The position numbers were made by a program, and so were the translations under genes. A stretch of DNA of 64,000 nucleotides, taken from Paenibacillus sp. H1-7. Lineage in GTDB: Bacteria; Bacillota; Bacilli; Paenibacillales; NBRC-103111. Location: contig NZ_CP031168.1 of the NCBI RefSeq assembly GCF_022354825.1, positions 2,295,501-2,359,500 of the forward strand, written 5' to 3'. The notes beneath the pieces were generated by a model. That model made no database searches, was not told where the DNA came from, and saw nothing but the letters and a program-made list of their open reading frames with translations. Below, one piece after another: positions 24,678 through 33,540 of the stretch (its first letter is position 1; each line of letters begins with the position of its first letter).

Positions 24678-26240
24678 ATGGGCATTTTCTCGAAAACGCA
24701 AAATAATACCGATATTTCGTTAAATCCGAGTACTGAGTTTCTCAATGTAAGCCTCGTAATCAACCTTCAAAAGATTAGGGACGCATTCGGGGAAAGCACG
24801 GATATTGTTATCAAGGAATTTATCTTGGGGAAAGAAGGCCGAGGGGGATTACAGGCAGGGTTTATTTATACCGAAGGCTTGGCCGATGCAGATGACATTC
24901 TAAGTTCGTTGATGATGGGTTTAAGAACGGCGGATTTGGATCTGGATGTGGCATCCAGCCATCAGCCTAATCGCATATTGAAGGACTTTGCCCTTGCTGT
25001 TGGCGATGTAAAGGAAATTTCGGATTTTAATTCGTTATATACCGCTGTATTATCCGGGGATACCGTCATTTTGCTCGATGGACAAGCCTGTGGTATTGTT
25101 GCCAGCAAGAGAGGGTGGAAGGACCGCGGCGTAACTGAACCGTCTGCTCAAACAGTGATTCGAGGGCCAAGGGAAGGCTTCAGTGAAACGCTTCGTATTA
25201 ACACGGCATTAATTCGTCGGCGAATCAAAGATCCGAATCTATGGCTGGAGACCAATCCTATTGGCCACATCACCAGAACCGACGTATCGATTATGTATAT
25301 TCGAGGAATTGTCAACGAACAAGTGTTGAATGAGGTCCGGAATCGTTTGGACCGAATCGATATCGACGGGATTCTGGAAAGCGGTTATATCGAGGAGCTT
25401 ATTCAGGATGAAACGTTTACCCCGTTTCCAACCATTTTTAATACAGAGCGCCCCGATGCAGTTGCTGCGGGACTCTTGGAAGGCCGGGTAGCAATTTTAG
25501 TAGACGGAACTCCTTTTGTTCTCATGGTTCCTGCATTATTCTCGCAATTTTTTCAAGCAAGTGAGGATTATTACCAACGGTGGGATTTTGCCACACTCCT
25601 TCGCATTCTTCGTTTTTTCTCTTTTTTTATCGCGCTGCTCGCCCCATCTTTATTCATTGCTATCACGACTTTTCATCAAGAACTGCTCCCAACGCCGCTT
25701 TTGATCGGTTTGGCAGCTCAACGTGAAGGCGTACCTTTTCCTGCTTTTATTGAAGCGGTAATGATGGAAATCACCTTTGAGATATTGCGTGAAGCCGGCG
25801 TAAGAATGCCAAGAGCGATCGGACAATCCGTTTCCATAGTTGGTACGCTGGTTATAGGTCAAGCGGCGGTTGAAGCCGGTTTGGTTTCACCGGCGATGGT
25901 TATCATCGTGTCTATCACAGCGATCTCCAACTTCGTGTTTCCTGCTTTTAATATGGGAATTTCCATTCGGATGTTACGTTTCGGGTTAATGGGACTTGCT
26001 GCATCCTTCGGTTTATTTGGAATTACCGTCGGGCTGGTTGCCATGGTTCTTCATTTGTGTAGTCTACGGTCCTTTGGCATCCCGTATCTAACGCCTTTTG
26101 CACCTTTCATTGTAAATGATCAGAAGGATTCGATATTAAGACTGCCCCGATGGATGCTGCTCTCACGTCCCAGACTGATCTCAAAAACCAATAAAATTAG
26201 AGGGAAGCAGAGCAAACCTGAAAAATCAAGGGTTCCGTAA
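24678..26240 (+). CDS. GerA-type germinant receptor subunit A
   Basis: 520 residues. A large soluble N-terminal domain of about 290 residues (MGLRTADLDLDVASSHQPNRI, VSIMYIRGIVNEQVLNEVRNRLDRIDIDGILESGYIEELI, FPTIFNTERPDAVAAGLLEGRVAILVDG) is followed by five or six membrane segments with the conserved TFHQELLPTPLLIGLAAQREGVPFPA and MLEI-type region. It acts in the inner spore membrane as part of a ligand-gated germinant channel. First gene of an operon with subunits C, a small protein and B. Full length; frame intact. Confidence 0.95.
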   Translation: MGIFSKTQNNTDISLNPSTEFLNVSLVINLQKIRDAFGESTDIVIKEFILGKEGRGGLQAGFIYTEGLADADDILSSLMMGLRTADLDLDVASSHQPNRILKDFALAVGDVKEISDFNSLYTAVLSGDTVILLDGQACGIVASKRGWKDRGVTEPSAQTVIRGPREGFSETLRINTALIRRRIKDPNLWLETNPIGHITRTDVSIMYIRGIVNEQVLNEVRNRLDRIDIDGILESGYIEELIQDETFTPFPTIFNTERPDAVAAGLLEGRVAILVDGTPFVLMVPALFSQFFQASEDYYQRWDFATLLRILRFFSFFIALLAPSLFIAITTFHQELLPTPLLIGLAAQREGVPFPAFIEAVMMEITFEILREAGVRMPRAIGQSVSIVGTLVIGQAAVEAGLVSPAMVIIVSITAISNFVFPAFNMGISIRMLRFGLMGLAASFGLFGITVGLVAMVLHLCSLRSFGIPYLTPFAPFIVNDQKDSILRLPRWMLLSRPRLISKTNKIRGKQSKPEKSRVP

Positions 26241-26286
26241 ACGAACGAATGAATCGAGAGTACGCTTGCAAAGGAGGGTCTATTCT

Positions 26287-27495
26287 TTGAAAAGAATTGT
26301 ATTCTTGATTGTCATCCTTGTAATAGTAATTGGGATAACCGGATGCTGGAACCGCCAGGAATTAAATGAAATCGCTATTACGGTAGCGATGGGGCTCGAT
26401 AAGAGAGGAAACCAGTACCAAGTCTCCGTTCAAATCGTGAATCCAAGCGAAGTATCCGCCAAAAAAGGAAGCGCTAGCAAAGGTACTCCGGTAGCTACCT
26501 ATTCAGAAACAGGAAAAACGGTATCGGAAGCTCTCCGTAAAATGGTAAACAAAGCCCCAAGAGTCCTATATTTTTCACATTTGAGGTTGCTTGTGATCGG
26601 TGAAGGGCTTGCCAAAGAAGGAATCGGAGAAGTATTGGACTACTTGTCCAGAGAATACTCGTTTCGGACCGATTTTTATCTAGTTATTTCCAAAGGTGTT
26701 CCGGCGGAGAGAATATTGGAAGTGTACACCTTGCCGCAAGAGGTCATCCCAGCAAATAAAATATTCCGATCACTTCAAAATTCAAGCAAACTATGGGGAG
26801 CTGCGACAGAAATTACCTTGGATGGAGTGATTTCAGATGCCACTAAAGATGGAAAACAGCCTGTATTATCTGGTATTTCCATTACAGGGGCCAAGGAAAG
26901 CGAATCCATTGAAACCAAGAGCAATGTTGAGCATGTAAAACCGATCGGCAGTTTAACTTTTTCCGGTATGGCCGCTTTTAAGAAAGATAAAATGCTGGGG
27001 TGGTTAAATCAACAAGAAAGTAGAGCGTATTACTACATAGAAGATAAGGTGGACAATACCGTTGAGACGGTTTCATGTCCTGACGGAGGAAACATAACTA
27101 TAGAAATACTCCGATCCAGATCGGATATCAAAGGAATCCTTACAGGCGGTAAACCGGAAATCGATGTACAGCTTCAAGTAGAAGGGAATTTGGATGAAGT
27201 CCAGTGTGATCTGAATTTAACAACCGAGGAAAACCTTCAAAGATTGGAGAAAATAACGGAATCACACATACAAGCGAATCTAGAAAAGACGATAAATTCG
27301 GTTAAGCGTCAATATAAATCCGATATCTTTGGGTTCGGAGAGGCCATTCACCGCACATTACCAAGATATTGGGTTGATCTGAAAAACAACTGGAACGATC
27401 ACTTCGTTGAGTTGCCTGTACATGTTTCCGTCGATGTAAAGATACGGCGCATTGGTACGTTGACCGATTCGTTTGTAAGAAGATTAAAGGAGTAG
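26287..27495 (+). CDS. Ger(x)C-family germination lipoprotein
   Basis: 402 residues from TTG 26287 behind AGGAGGG. Lipobox ITGC (in IGITGCWNRQELNEIAI) gives a lipid-anchored subunit C. Family features: VAMGLDKRGNQYQVSVQIVNPSEV, APRVLYFSHLRLLVIGEGLAKEGI, and a C-terminal domain with ITESHIQANLEKTINSVKRQYKSDIFGFGEAIHR. It lies outside the spore inner membrane and is needed for receptor function. Preceded by subunit A (46 nt) and followed by the small membrane protein (6 nt). Confidence 0.95.
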   Translation: MKRIVFLIVILVIVIGITGCWNRQELNEIAITVAMGLDKRGNQYQVSVQIVNPSEVSAKKGSASKGTPVATYSETGKTVSEALRKMVNKAPRVLYFSHLRLLVIGEGLAKEGIGEVLDYLSREYSFRTDFYLVISKGVPAERILEVYTLPQEVIPANKIFRSLQNSSKLWGAATEITLDGVISDATKDGKQPVLSGISITGAKESESIETKSNVEHVKPIGSLTFSGMAAFKKDKMLGWLNQQESRAYYYIEDKVDNTVETVSCPDGGNITIEILRSRSDIKGILTGGKPEIDVQLQVEGNLDEVQCDLNLTTEENLQRLEKITESHIQANLEKTINSVKRQYKSDIFGFGEAIHRTLPRYWVDLKNNWNDHFVELPVHVSVDVKIRRIGTLTDSFVRRLKE

Positions 27496-27501
27496 ATCCA
27501 C

Positions 27502-27726
27502 TTGTGGGCGATACTTAGTATATCTGTAATTACCGCTGTGTTCATAGTCATCGAAATTCCTTCACTGGTAAGGAAACAATGGAGGAGGGAGCTGGTTACT
27601 TTCTTCGTTCTCTTGTTCTTAGGAGCAGGATTAAGTATTGCTCTGAGCTTACGGGTACAGATTCCGAACCCGCTGGATTGGATAAGGGTGGTGTTCGGTC
27701 CAATAAGCAAAGCCATATTTACATAA
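27502..27726 (+). CDS. Small membrane protein inside the ger operon
   Basis: 74 residues from TTG with AAAGGAG upstream. Two hydrophobic segments (about 3-20 and 32-52) with a short basic loop between (RKQWRRE). It sits 6 nt after subunit C and 12 nt before subunit B, so it is surely translated with them. It may match the short subunit D-like proteins found next to some germinant receptors; I infer this from size, topology and position only. Confidence 0.75.
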   Translation: MWAILSISVITAVFIVIEIPSLVRKQWRRELVTFFVLLFLGAGLSIALSLRVQIPNPLDWIRVVFGPISKAIFT

Positions 27727-27738
27727 GTAGAGGGGGGG

Positions 27739-28848
27739 ATGGAAATCAGCAGGAATGTAAAATTGTCTGTTCGTCAATTTTCCTTGTTGGTGATGTTTTT
27801 TACTATTGGAACAACGATCTTGATCATACCGGGCGGACTCGCTTTAGTCGCGAAGCAGGATGCATGGATTGCTGCTGTTGTGGGAGTCATACTAGGAGTG
27901 CTTCCAGTGCTGCTATATAATTCGATTGGTAAATTATTACCAGATCTAACGCTTATTGAATGTAATGAAAAGCTATTTGGCAAATGGATCGGTACTTTGT
28001 TCTCGATTCTATTTATATTCTTCGCGTTTATAGGTTCTGCTACTCTCTTGTTTTACGTAGGCAATTTTATGACTACCCAAGTCATGCCCAGAACGCCGAT
28101 TCAATATATCAATATCCTTTTTATTAGCATTGTAGTGATGGGAGTAAGGCTTGGCCTTGAAACGATTGCTCGCGCGGCGGAAGTCTTTTTCCCTTGGTTT
28201 CTTGTTTTGTTCCTTGTACTCGTCATCTTCCTAGTCCCTGAGATCGAAATAAAGAACATTCAACCGGTCTTTGATACAGGTGTGAAACCGATCATGCAAG
28301 CGGCCTTATCGCTTGTCGGAACAGCATCATTAACTTTAATCGTCTTTTTGATGATAGTACCTGCATGCGTCAACAACCCGAACGAAGCGCGTAAAGATTT
28401 TATCGCAGCCGTCTTATTGGGAGGCTTATTTATCATTATCATAACGTTGCTGTCTATATTGATCCTGGGGTCTGATACAACAGCACGCCAATTGTATCCT
28501 AGCTATGTGTTAGCTAAGAAAATTAATGTAGGCAACTTCGTAGAAAGGATCGAGTCAATCATGGCGGGATTATGGTTCTTCACCATATATTTCAAGATGA
28601 CCTTATATTTCTATGCTGCCGTAGTAGGACTTGCGCAAGTATTGAAGCTGAGGGATTATCGACCTCTTTGCTTCCCCATGGGGATGCTGGTCGCTGTGTA
28701 TTCACTGGTTGTTTATCCTAATGTCGTCTATATGCTGGAATGGGATTCGACCGTATTCATTCCTTATGTCATATCGATTGGATTTATTTTCCCTCTGATC
28801 ATCCTTGTAACTGCATGGGTAAGAAAAAAAAGGGGAAGTTTGAGTTAA
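27739..28848 (+). CDS. GerB-type germinant receptor permease subunit
   Basis: 369 residues with ten membrane segments, an APC-superfamily spore permease. Start: VKLSVRQFSLLVMFFTIGTTILIIPG; later VRLGLETIARAAEVFFPWFLVLFLVLVIFLVP and a C-terminal YPNVVYMLEWD region. Binds the germinant in the inner spore membrane. ATG 27739 follows an AGAGGGGGGG site. It completes the A-C-D-B operon. The ligand cannot be read from sequence. Confidence 0.95.
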   Translation: MEISRNVKLSVRQFSLLVMFFTIGTTILIIPGGLALVAKQDAWIAAVVGVILGVLPVLLYNSIGKLLPDLTLIECNEKLFGKWIGTLFSILFIFFAFIGSATLLFYVGNFMTTQVMPRTPIQYINILFISIVVMGVRLGLETIARAAEVFFPWFLVLFLVLVIFLVPEIEIKNIQPVFDTGVKPIMQAALSLVGTASLTLIVFLMIVPACVNNPNEARKDFIAAVLLGGLFIIIITLLSILILGSDTTARQLYPSYVLAKKINVGNFVERIESIMAGLWFFTIYFKMTLYFYAAVVGLAQVLKLRDYRPLCFPMGMLVAVYSLVVYPNVVYMLEWDSTVFIPYVISIGFIFPLIILVTAWVRKKRGSLS

Positions 28849-29178
28849 TGAACCATCCGGCCAAAATAATAACCATAAAAGAAGATTAATTTTTTCCCAA
28901 TCAACAGACAGTGCCTTCCCGAGAGTTAATGCGGTCTAAGTCTTTTAACACCTGGACAGAGATGCTGACTGATGTTGCACTAAAAATCACGCCTATCATG
29001 CACGACAAGAACTTTATCTCCTGACCAAGGATTTATTGACAGGTAGGAGCCTTAATTATGACAAAGTCGCCTTGATTATGGATAAAACAACATCTCCATA
29101 GCAATAATAGTGGGAAAACATGGATTTTCGTAAATCTTCAACTCACAACTCGAAGAATGAAGGGGCCTTGGTCACAAC
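28849..29178. other. Intergenic, no gene recognised
   Basis: 330 nt after the germination operon. Many stops in all frames; no clear hairpin with a T-tract. It may hold remnants and the promoter of the DUF421 gene. Confidence 0.5.
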
Positions 29179-29679
29179 TTGAATGAATCCATAGAGATAA
29201 TAATAAGAACGATCCTTGCCTATTTATGGCTTTGGTTGTATACGAAGTTGATCGGCATGCGCCTGATTGCGCAGAGCTCGTACCATTTGTTCGTGCTTAC
29301 GATGATGATCGGGACGATCGGCGGTAATATGGCATTCAATCTCAAGATCAGTTTGATTAATTTCATCTTGAGCTTGTTAGTCGTCAGTGTAATCGGGTAT
29401 GCGCTGATGAGAATATCGTTGAACAGCAAGAAGGCCGACGCCGCTATTTCAGGAGAGCCGGTAGTGATTATTAAGGACGGCGTACTGTTGCAGGAGGAGA
29501 TGAAGAAGTACAAATACTCGATGGAAGCATTAAAGCAAGGCCTGAGAGGGAAGGATATTTTCGAACTTGAGCAGGTCGAGTTAGCAGTACTGGAGCTAAA
29601 CGGAACGCTGTCGGTACTCAAGAAAAGGAAATACCGAAACGTCACTTGGCAGGATCTTGAAAGAATAACGAGGCAGTAG
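29179..29679 (+). CDS. DUF421 / YetF-like membrane protein
   Basis: 166 residues. Three membrane segments in the first 80 residues (RTILAYLWLWLYTKLIGMRLIAQSSYHLFVLTMMIGTIGG) and a cytosolic domain with SGEPVVIIKDGVLLQEEMKKYKYSMEALKQGLRGKDIFELEQVELAVLELNGTLSVL, the usual DUF421 pattern. The proposed TTG start is weak because the nearest GGGG is about 16 nt away. Family members are common in Bacillus spores; their function is unclear. It is followed by a degenerate repeat copy. Confidence 0.85.
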   Translation: MNESIEIIIRTILAYLWLWLYTKLIGMRLIAQSSYHLFVLTMMIGTIGGNMAFNLKISLINFILSLLVVSVIGYALMRISLNSKKADAAISGEPVVIIKDGVLLQEEMKKYKYSMEALKQGLRGKDIFELEQVELAVLELNGTLSVLKKRKYRNVTWQDLERITRQ

Positions 29680-29749
29680 TGTTTTCTTAAATAGCCGCCG
29701 AGTGCATTCGTTCCATAAAATGGGAATCCTCCAACTGGGACACAGATAC

Positions 29750-29811
29750 ATTAGCTATCCAGGAGCAGTTTGCCGTCGCGCAACTGCTCCTTCTGTCGTT
29801 AAATGGCACAA
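29750..29811 (+). repeat. Cassette repeat, degenerate copy 11
   Basis: Hairpin AGGAGCAGTT (29761-29770) / AACTGCTCC (29782-29790), then GTCGTTAAATGGCACAATAA, a decayed right box. The left box is reduced to a TTAGCTATCC-like trace. Confidence 0.5.
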
Positions 29812-29869
29812 TAACTATAAAAATAAAGGAATATTTTAACGCTACTATGTACTTGTAGGAGGGAACTGA

Positions 29870-30553
29870 ATGTTACAAGAATTCAATCATTTAATGGAAT
29901 ACATCGAAACACATTTAACGGAGGAAATATCCGGAAAAGATATATCAAAAATTGCAGGACTATCGGATTATCATTTTAAAAGAATGTTTTCAAACTTGGC
30001 TGGAATGTCATTGAATGAGTATAGCAAAAATAGGAGATTATCCGTAGCGAATGTTGAATTAATAAATGGAGCAAAAGTTACAGATATTGCCTATAAATAT
30101 GGTTATCAATCAATAGAAGGATTTTCAAGAGCCTTTCGTGAATGGAGTGGTTTTCTACCTTCAGAAGTAACTAAAAACAAAATTCAAAAATCATTTCCTA
30201 GATTTATATCCTCATCAAGTCTTGAATGTATCCTATGATTTTGATGATGGTTTTTTAGAAGAGAAAGGAAACTTGACTCATATGATTGGATTTGCAACTA
30301 CAAAAGAAAATACATTCGATGATTTAGAGCAAATTTCTATTGAAGAAAGTTTATGGGCAATTTTCCCTAATCAAGGACCATTTCCTGCTACGCTACAAGA
30401 AACTAAAAAATTTATTCTGAATGGTTGCCTTCTTCAGATTATGAAGTAGCAGATATACCTGGAATTTCTTTTACAAAGTACAATGGTACATCGGAAAATG
30501 TATATAGCGAAATTTGGATGCCAGTGAAAAAAGTTAGCGATAAACTTGGATGA
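29870..30553 (+). pseudogene. AraC-type regulator with GyrI-like domain, two frameshifts
   Basis: The first frame gives a clean AraC DNA-binding domain (MEYIETHLTEEISGKDISKIAGLSDYHFKRMFSN, VTDIAYKYGYQSIEGFSRAFREWSG) and stops at 30238. The second frame continues with NVSYDFDDGFLEEKGNLTHMIGFATTKENTFDDLEQ and IEESLWAIFPNQGPFPATLQ, a GyrI-like effector domain. A return to the original frame reads WLPSSDYEVADIPGISFTKYNGTSENVYSEIWMPVKK to 30553. The intact gene would be a Rob/YdeC-like regulator of about 227 residues. Two compensating shifts near 30215 and 30420 inactivate it. A+T-rich. Confidence 0.85.
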
Positions 30554-30601
30554 TTATCTTCACAGAAGTGTTTTTCAGTAAATTCTTCATTTACCATAGT
30601 A

Positions 30602-30633
30602 GACCAGTCGGTAGATATTGACTGGTCTTTTTT
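30602..30633 (+). terminator. Rho-independent terminator
   Basis: GACCAGTC (30602-30609) pairs with GACTGGTC (30620-30627), followed by six T residues. It terminates the broken AraC gene. Confidence 0.85.
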
Positions 30634-30700
30634 CAAGTGATATTAACTTTACAGATTTCAAAGGACCTGAAAGAATATCTTCAACAAATAAATACTTCAA

Positions 30701-30711
30701 TGTGGTAGAAT
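30701..30711 (+). promoter_or_regulatory. Extended -10 promoter of the GNAT gene
   Basis: TGTGGTAGAAT, with TAGAAT at 30706-30711, about 35 nt before the gene. Same TGGTA-type motif as after several right boxes. Confidence 0.5.
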
Positions 30712-30745
30712 ATGTAATTATAAACTAGTGGATAAGGTGAAAAGA

Positions 30746-31183
30746 ATGCATACGGATATAAGGGTAAGACTGGCATCAGTAACTGATGCAGAGGAACTCT
30801 CTAGGCTAAATCAAGTATTTAACGGAGGTGACAAACGGCCTCCAAATCAAATAATGGAGAGCCTGAAGGTAAACAACGAATTAATTGCCGTGGCGGAAAT
30901 TATGGGCAAAGTCGTTGGTTTTGGTTGTGCTCAAAGTTTTTATTCATTTTGTTACGAAGAGCCACAGGGAGAAATTACAGAACTGTATGTTGAAGAAGCC
31001 GCTCGAAGAAGAGGAATTGCAGGTGCAATCATTTATTGTCTGGAAGAACATCTTAGGGAACGTGGAGTAAAAAGTGTAAAAGTGTTGACAGGCAATAGGA
31101 ACGACGCTGCAATTAAAACGTATGAACATTGCAATTATGTTATAGACGATGAACTGATGTTGATGAAAAGGATAGGAGACTGA
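30746..31183 (+). CDS. GNAT-family N-acetyltransferase
   Basis: 145 residues from ATG 30746, 6 nt behind AAGGTG; a GTG start six codons earlier overlaps that site. Acetyl-CoA-binding motif A is visible as ITELYVEEAARRRGIAGAII (R-x-x-G-x-A), and the C-terminal strand is KVLTGNRNDAAIKTYEHCNYV. The substrate is unknown; short stand-alone GNATs of this kind modify antibiotics, amino acids or protein N-termini. Its TGA stop touches the left box of repeat copy 12. Confidence 0.88.
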   Translation: MHTDIRVRLASVTDAEELSRLNQVFNGGDKRPPNQIMESLKVNNELIAVAEIMGKVVGFGCAQSFYSFCYEEPQGEITELYVEEAARRRGIAGAIIYCLEEHLRERGVKSVKVLTGNRNDAAIKTYEHCNYVIDDELMLMKRIGD

Positions 31184-31269
31184 ACTTACAGGTACGTTAG
31201 CTTAATAAACAATAAGGATGCGGTTGCCGGCATAAATGGCAGCCGCGTTGCGCTAATTGGGAGGATAAC
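31180..31269 (+). repeat. Cassette repeat, copy 12 (complete)
   Basis: Left box CTGAACTTACAGGTACGTTA then GCTTAATAAA; the right arm GTTAGCTTAAT is complete here. Hairpin GCGGTTGCC (31220-31228) / GGCAGCCGC (31238-31246). Right box TGCGCTAATTGGGAGGATAA at 31249-31268. The GNAT stop codon is at 31181-31183. Confidence 0.85.
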
Positions 31270-31287
31270 GCAAGCACTTCCATGGTT

Positions 31288-31298
31288 TGCGGTAAAAT
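31288..31298 (+). promoter_or_regulatory. -10-like element after right box
   Basis: TGCGGTAAAAT with TAAAAT at 31293-31298, about 25 nt after the right box of copy 12. Confidence 0.4.
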
Positions 31299-31415
31299 AA
31301 ACCATATAGAAAATACATACTGGGGATACCACTATAGTGACAAAGCAAGTTATTGGGCTATGATGTACTTGAATAAAGATAGATAAGAGAAGAGCGAAAA
31401 TATATATTCTGTTTG

Positions 31416-31441
31416 TTAGGCTATCGGGACAGATAGCCTAA
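31416..31441. other. Strong leader hairpin before the SRPBCC gene
   Basis: TTAGGCTATC (31416-31425) and GATAGCCTAA (31432-31441) form a perfect 10-bp stem with a 6-nt loop, 35 nt upstream of the gene. No T-tract follows. Confidence 0.5.
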
Positions 31442-31476
31442 TTGCAAGCAAGAGTAGAAGACGGGAGGGAACTGGG

Positions 31477-31956
31477 ATGAAAATCTATCAAGTTGGGGTT
31501 GCTCGCATGATTGATGCGCCGCTTGAGGCCGTATATAGAGTCGTTACTGACATGAATGTGCACATCGGCATCCTGCCCAGACAATTCGAAACGCTTGAGG
31601 TGCTACAAGGCGGTAGCGGCTCCGGTACCGTGTTTCGCCTAACTATGAACGTAATGGGTATAAGGTCGTCTTTACAAATGAGGATCACGGAACCAATACC
31701 TGGGCGTGTGATTCGGGAGCAGGACGATAAAGCAGGCGTCACGACCACTTGGACGTTAAAGCCTTCCGATGACAGCAAGCATTGCTATGTCGATTTAATG
31801 ACCGAGTTTCCCAGCAAGCCCGGACTTGCAGGAGTAGTGGAGCGGCTTCTTGTTTCACCTATCATTCGCTCAATCTACCACCGAGAATTGGACAACATTA
31901 ACGTCTATTTGACGACAGGTATTGCTGCTCGTAAGGACTCTGTTCACTTCAGCTAG
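31477..31956 (+). CDS. SRPBCC-superfamily protein
   Basis: 159 residues. START/Bet v1-like fold: VARMIDAPLEAVYRVVTDMNVH at the N-terminus, RITEPIPGRVIREQDDKAGVTTTWTL in the middle and a C-terminal amphipathic helix containing RELDNINVYLTTG. Proteins of this fold bind hydrophobic ligands or act as cyclases or co-chaperones; this one has no neighbour that indicates a ligand. GGGAGGG precedes ATG 31477. A weak left-box-like sequence (CAGCTAGCAGGTGCATGAG) overlaps the stop codon. Confidence 0.8.
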   Translation: MKIYQVGVARMIDAPLEAVYRVVTDMNVHIGILPRQFETLEVLQGGSGSGTVFRLTMNVMGIRSSLQMRITEPIPGRVIREQDDKAGVTTTWTLKPSDDSKHCYVDLMTEFPSKPGLAGVVERLLVSPIIRSIYHRELDNINVYLTTGIAARKDSVHFS

Positions 31957-32061
31957 CAGGTGCATGAGTTCAAAGTGGCAGGAGAGAAATTGTTTTTGGT
32001 AGTTAAGGAGCAATCTGATACCATAGGTTGCTCGGTTCTAATCTAATTTCTGCAGCAAATG

Positions 32062-32090
32062 ATTCAGCTAACGGGTACGATAGTTTAAAA
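32062..32090 (+). repeat. Cassette repeat, copy 13 (left box only)
   Basis: ATTCAGCTAACGGGTACGAT followed by AGTTTAAAAAA. No hairpin or right box follows. Confidence 0.75.
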
Positions 32091-32180
32091 AAGAACTCCC
32101 AAAGGAACTATTACTGAAGCCATTTCCCCAGTTAAAGCTACTTGAAATTCTCATTAATATGCACCCAGATATATTAAACC

Positions 32181-32210
32181 ATTGAACTAACAGGTACGAG
32201 TTAGTTCAGC
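32181..32210 (+). repeat. Cassette repeat, degenerate copy 14
   Basis: TTGAACTAACAGGTACGAGT then TAGTTCAGC, a variant left box with an extra inner base pair. It is about 120 nt from copy 13; no gene lies between them. Confidence 0.55.
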
Positions 32211-32345
32211 TACTTGCGGCTGGACCCGTGCTTGCGAAATTACAAGGAAGTTGATTCTTATTTACCTAAATGGGATGGATTTATTCAGGAGTTTACGTTG
32301 GTGATACCTTATGCCCCGGGTAAAACTGATCATTATTACAAAAAT

Positions 32346-32369
32346 GACAGCCAGATCATAATGGCTGTC
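32346..32369 (-). terminator. Terminator of the DinB-like gene
   Basis: On the minus strand, GACAGCCA and TGGCTGTC form an 8-bp stem followed by ATTTTTG. It lies 10 nt beyond the DinB-like stop codon. Confidence 0.75.
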
Positions 32370-32379
32370 ATGCATAGTA

Positions 32380-32833
32380 TTAATCCCAAATTCGAATTCT
32401 TGGTATGCCTGCTGTCCGTAGATAGTCCAATAATTGACCTGTATGTACGGATTCGTGGTATGCAGTACGAAGTAGCATATCCCCTAAGCTTCTTATGTAC
32501 CCTGAATCAGAACGGTCAATCATAATATTTATCAAGTCTTCCTCAGAAAATATCTTGATTGTGTTAATAAAATCATTCCTGTAGGAATTGGCAAATTCTA
32601 TTTCTGCATGCACAGATGTGAAAGGCCGATTCTCGAACGGAGAATGGAATACTGATAAACTGCCCCTATTCAAGATGGCTAGGTGGTAATAATGTTCACT
32701 TTCTAAAATGTGTCTAATCATCTCTAGACAATTCATTGCATCGTTATCGGGTTTCCAGAAGAGCGTTTCCTCTGGAATGGAAGTCCAAAGCTTTATGCTT
32801 CTTCTTCTGACTTCATTAAGGTATACCCATCAT
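32380..32833 (-). pseudogene. DinB-family protein with an early +1 frameshift
   Basis: The main frame reads LNEVRRRSIKLWTSIPEETLFWKPDNDAMNCLEMIRHILESEHYYHL ... LGDMLLRTAYHESVHTGQLLDYLRTAG, a four-helix DinB/YfiT metal-binding fold with the His-Glu-x-x-His ligands. A strong TTAGGAGGG lies 7 nt before ATG 32833, but that frame runs MMGIP and stops. Removing one C in the ACCTT near 32823 would join MMGI to LNEVRRR. Translation could also restart at the internal ATG 32736, losing the first helix. A sequencing error is possible. Confidence 0.75.
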
Positions 32834-32955
32834 AGAATTACCCTCCTAAGTAAGAAAAGACCGTATAAAAAAATTCTACACGGCCATTCAATAAACCTAT
32901 TAAAACGCTACGTTTGTCAACAGTCCCGCTTCCGGGAGCTTTTAACCTCTCTTAA

Positions 32956-33456
32956 TTAAACTCTACTCTTTTCTCGCATTAACATAATGGCCCCGATCAA
33001 AATCAGAGCTATGGCAAAAACCGGACCGCCCAAAACAAGATGGTTAAAAATGGTTCCAAGTGTAAATACGGCAAAGAATAGCAGGGACAGCACCGTTAAA
33101 ATAGTAATCGGGATCATCAGATACCGGTTGCGGTTGCCAAACCAATAAAATTCAAAAAGACCGGCCGCAACAGCAAGTAGGAAACCGGGCCACATCAATT
33201 CCCAGCTGTCAAACAACATGGAGATCTGGCACACAACCCCTGATGTGAAAATAATTCCTCCAGGAATCAACAGCCCTGCGGCTCTAGGGGCTGTCATGGA
33301 GAAGTAAAGCCAATGGAAAAACAATCCTAGCGGAATGACGAACAATGCGGGCCAATAATATTCGAAAATCGTTCCAATGTCAATCGGGTTTCCCTGGTTC
33401 AAAAATATACCCGCCCCCAGTAGGATAAGGACAGCACCTCCAATATACCTGTTCAT
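32956..33456 (-). CDS. Membrane protein related to LiaF/DUF5668 transmembrane domains
   Basis: 166 residues with about six hydrophobic segments. It begins MNRYIGGAVLILLGAGIFLNQ, then GTIFEYYWPALFVIPLGLFF and ILIGAIMLMREKSRV at the end. This double-glycine and YWP pattern is typical of LiaI/LiaF-like N-terminal domains in envelope-stress systems. AAAGGGAG precedes the ATG. There is no linked kinase or sigma factor. A perfect 26-bp palindrome lies 85 nt upstream. Confidence 0.7.
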   Translation of the reverse strand: MNRYIGGAVLILLGAGIFLNQGNPIDIGTIFEYYWPALFVIPLGLFFHWLYFSMTAPRAAGLLIPGGIIFTSGVVCQISMLFDSWELMWPGFLLAVAAGLFEFYWFGNRNRYLMIPITILTVLSLLFFAVFTLGTIFNHLVLGGPVFAIALILIGAIMLMREKSRV

Positions 33457-33540
33457 ATTAAACTCCCTTTCATTAATGATTTCACTATAAATTAAGTTAA
33501 CATATTTCGGTAAAAACTGTCCCCCAACTTCCGGGTAGTC

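Noticed and set aside
27640..27660. GAGCTTACGGGTACAG as another left box
   Set aside because: It lies inside the small ger operon gene, lacks the CGWTAG half and is best explained by chance.
32214..32525. 103-codon plus-strand frame
   Set aside because: It overlaps the DinB-like gene and its terminator on the other strand and has no ribosome site or recognisable domain.
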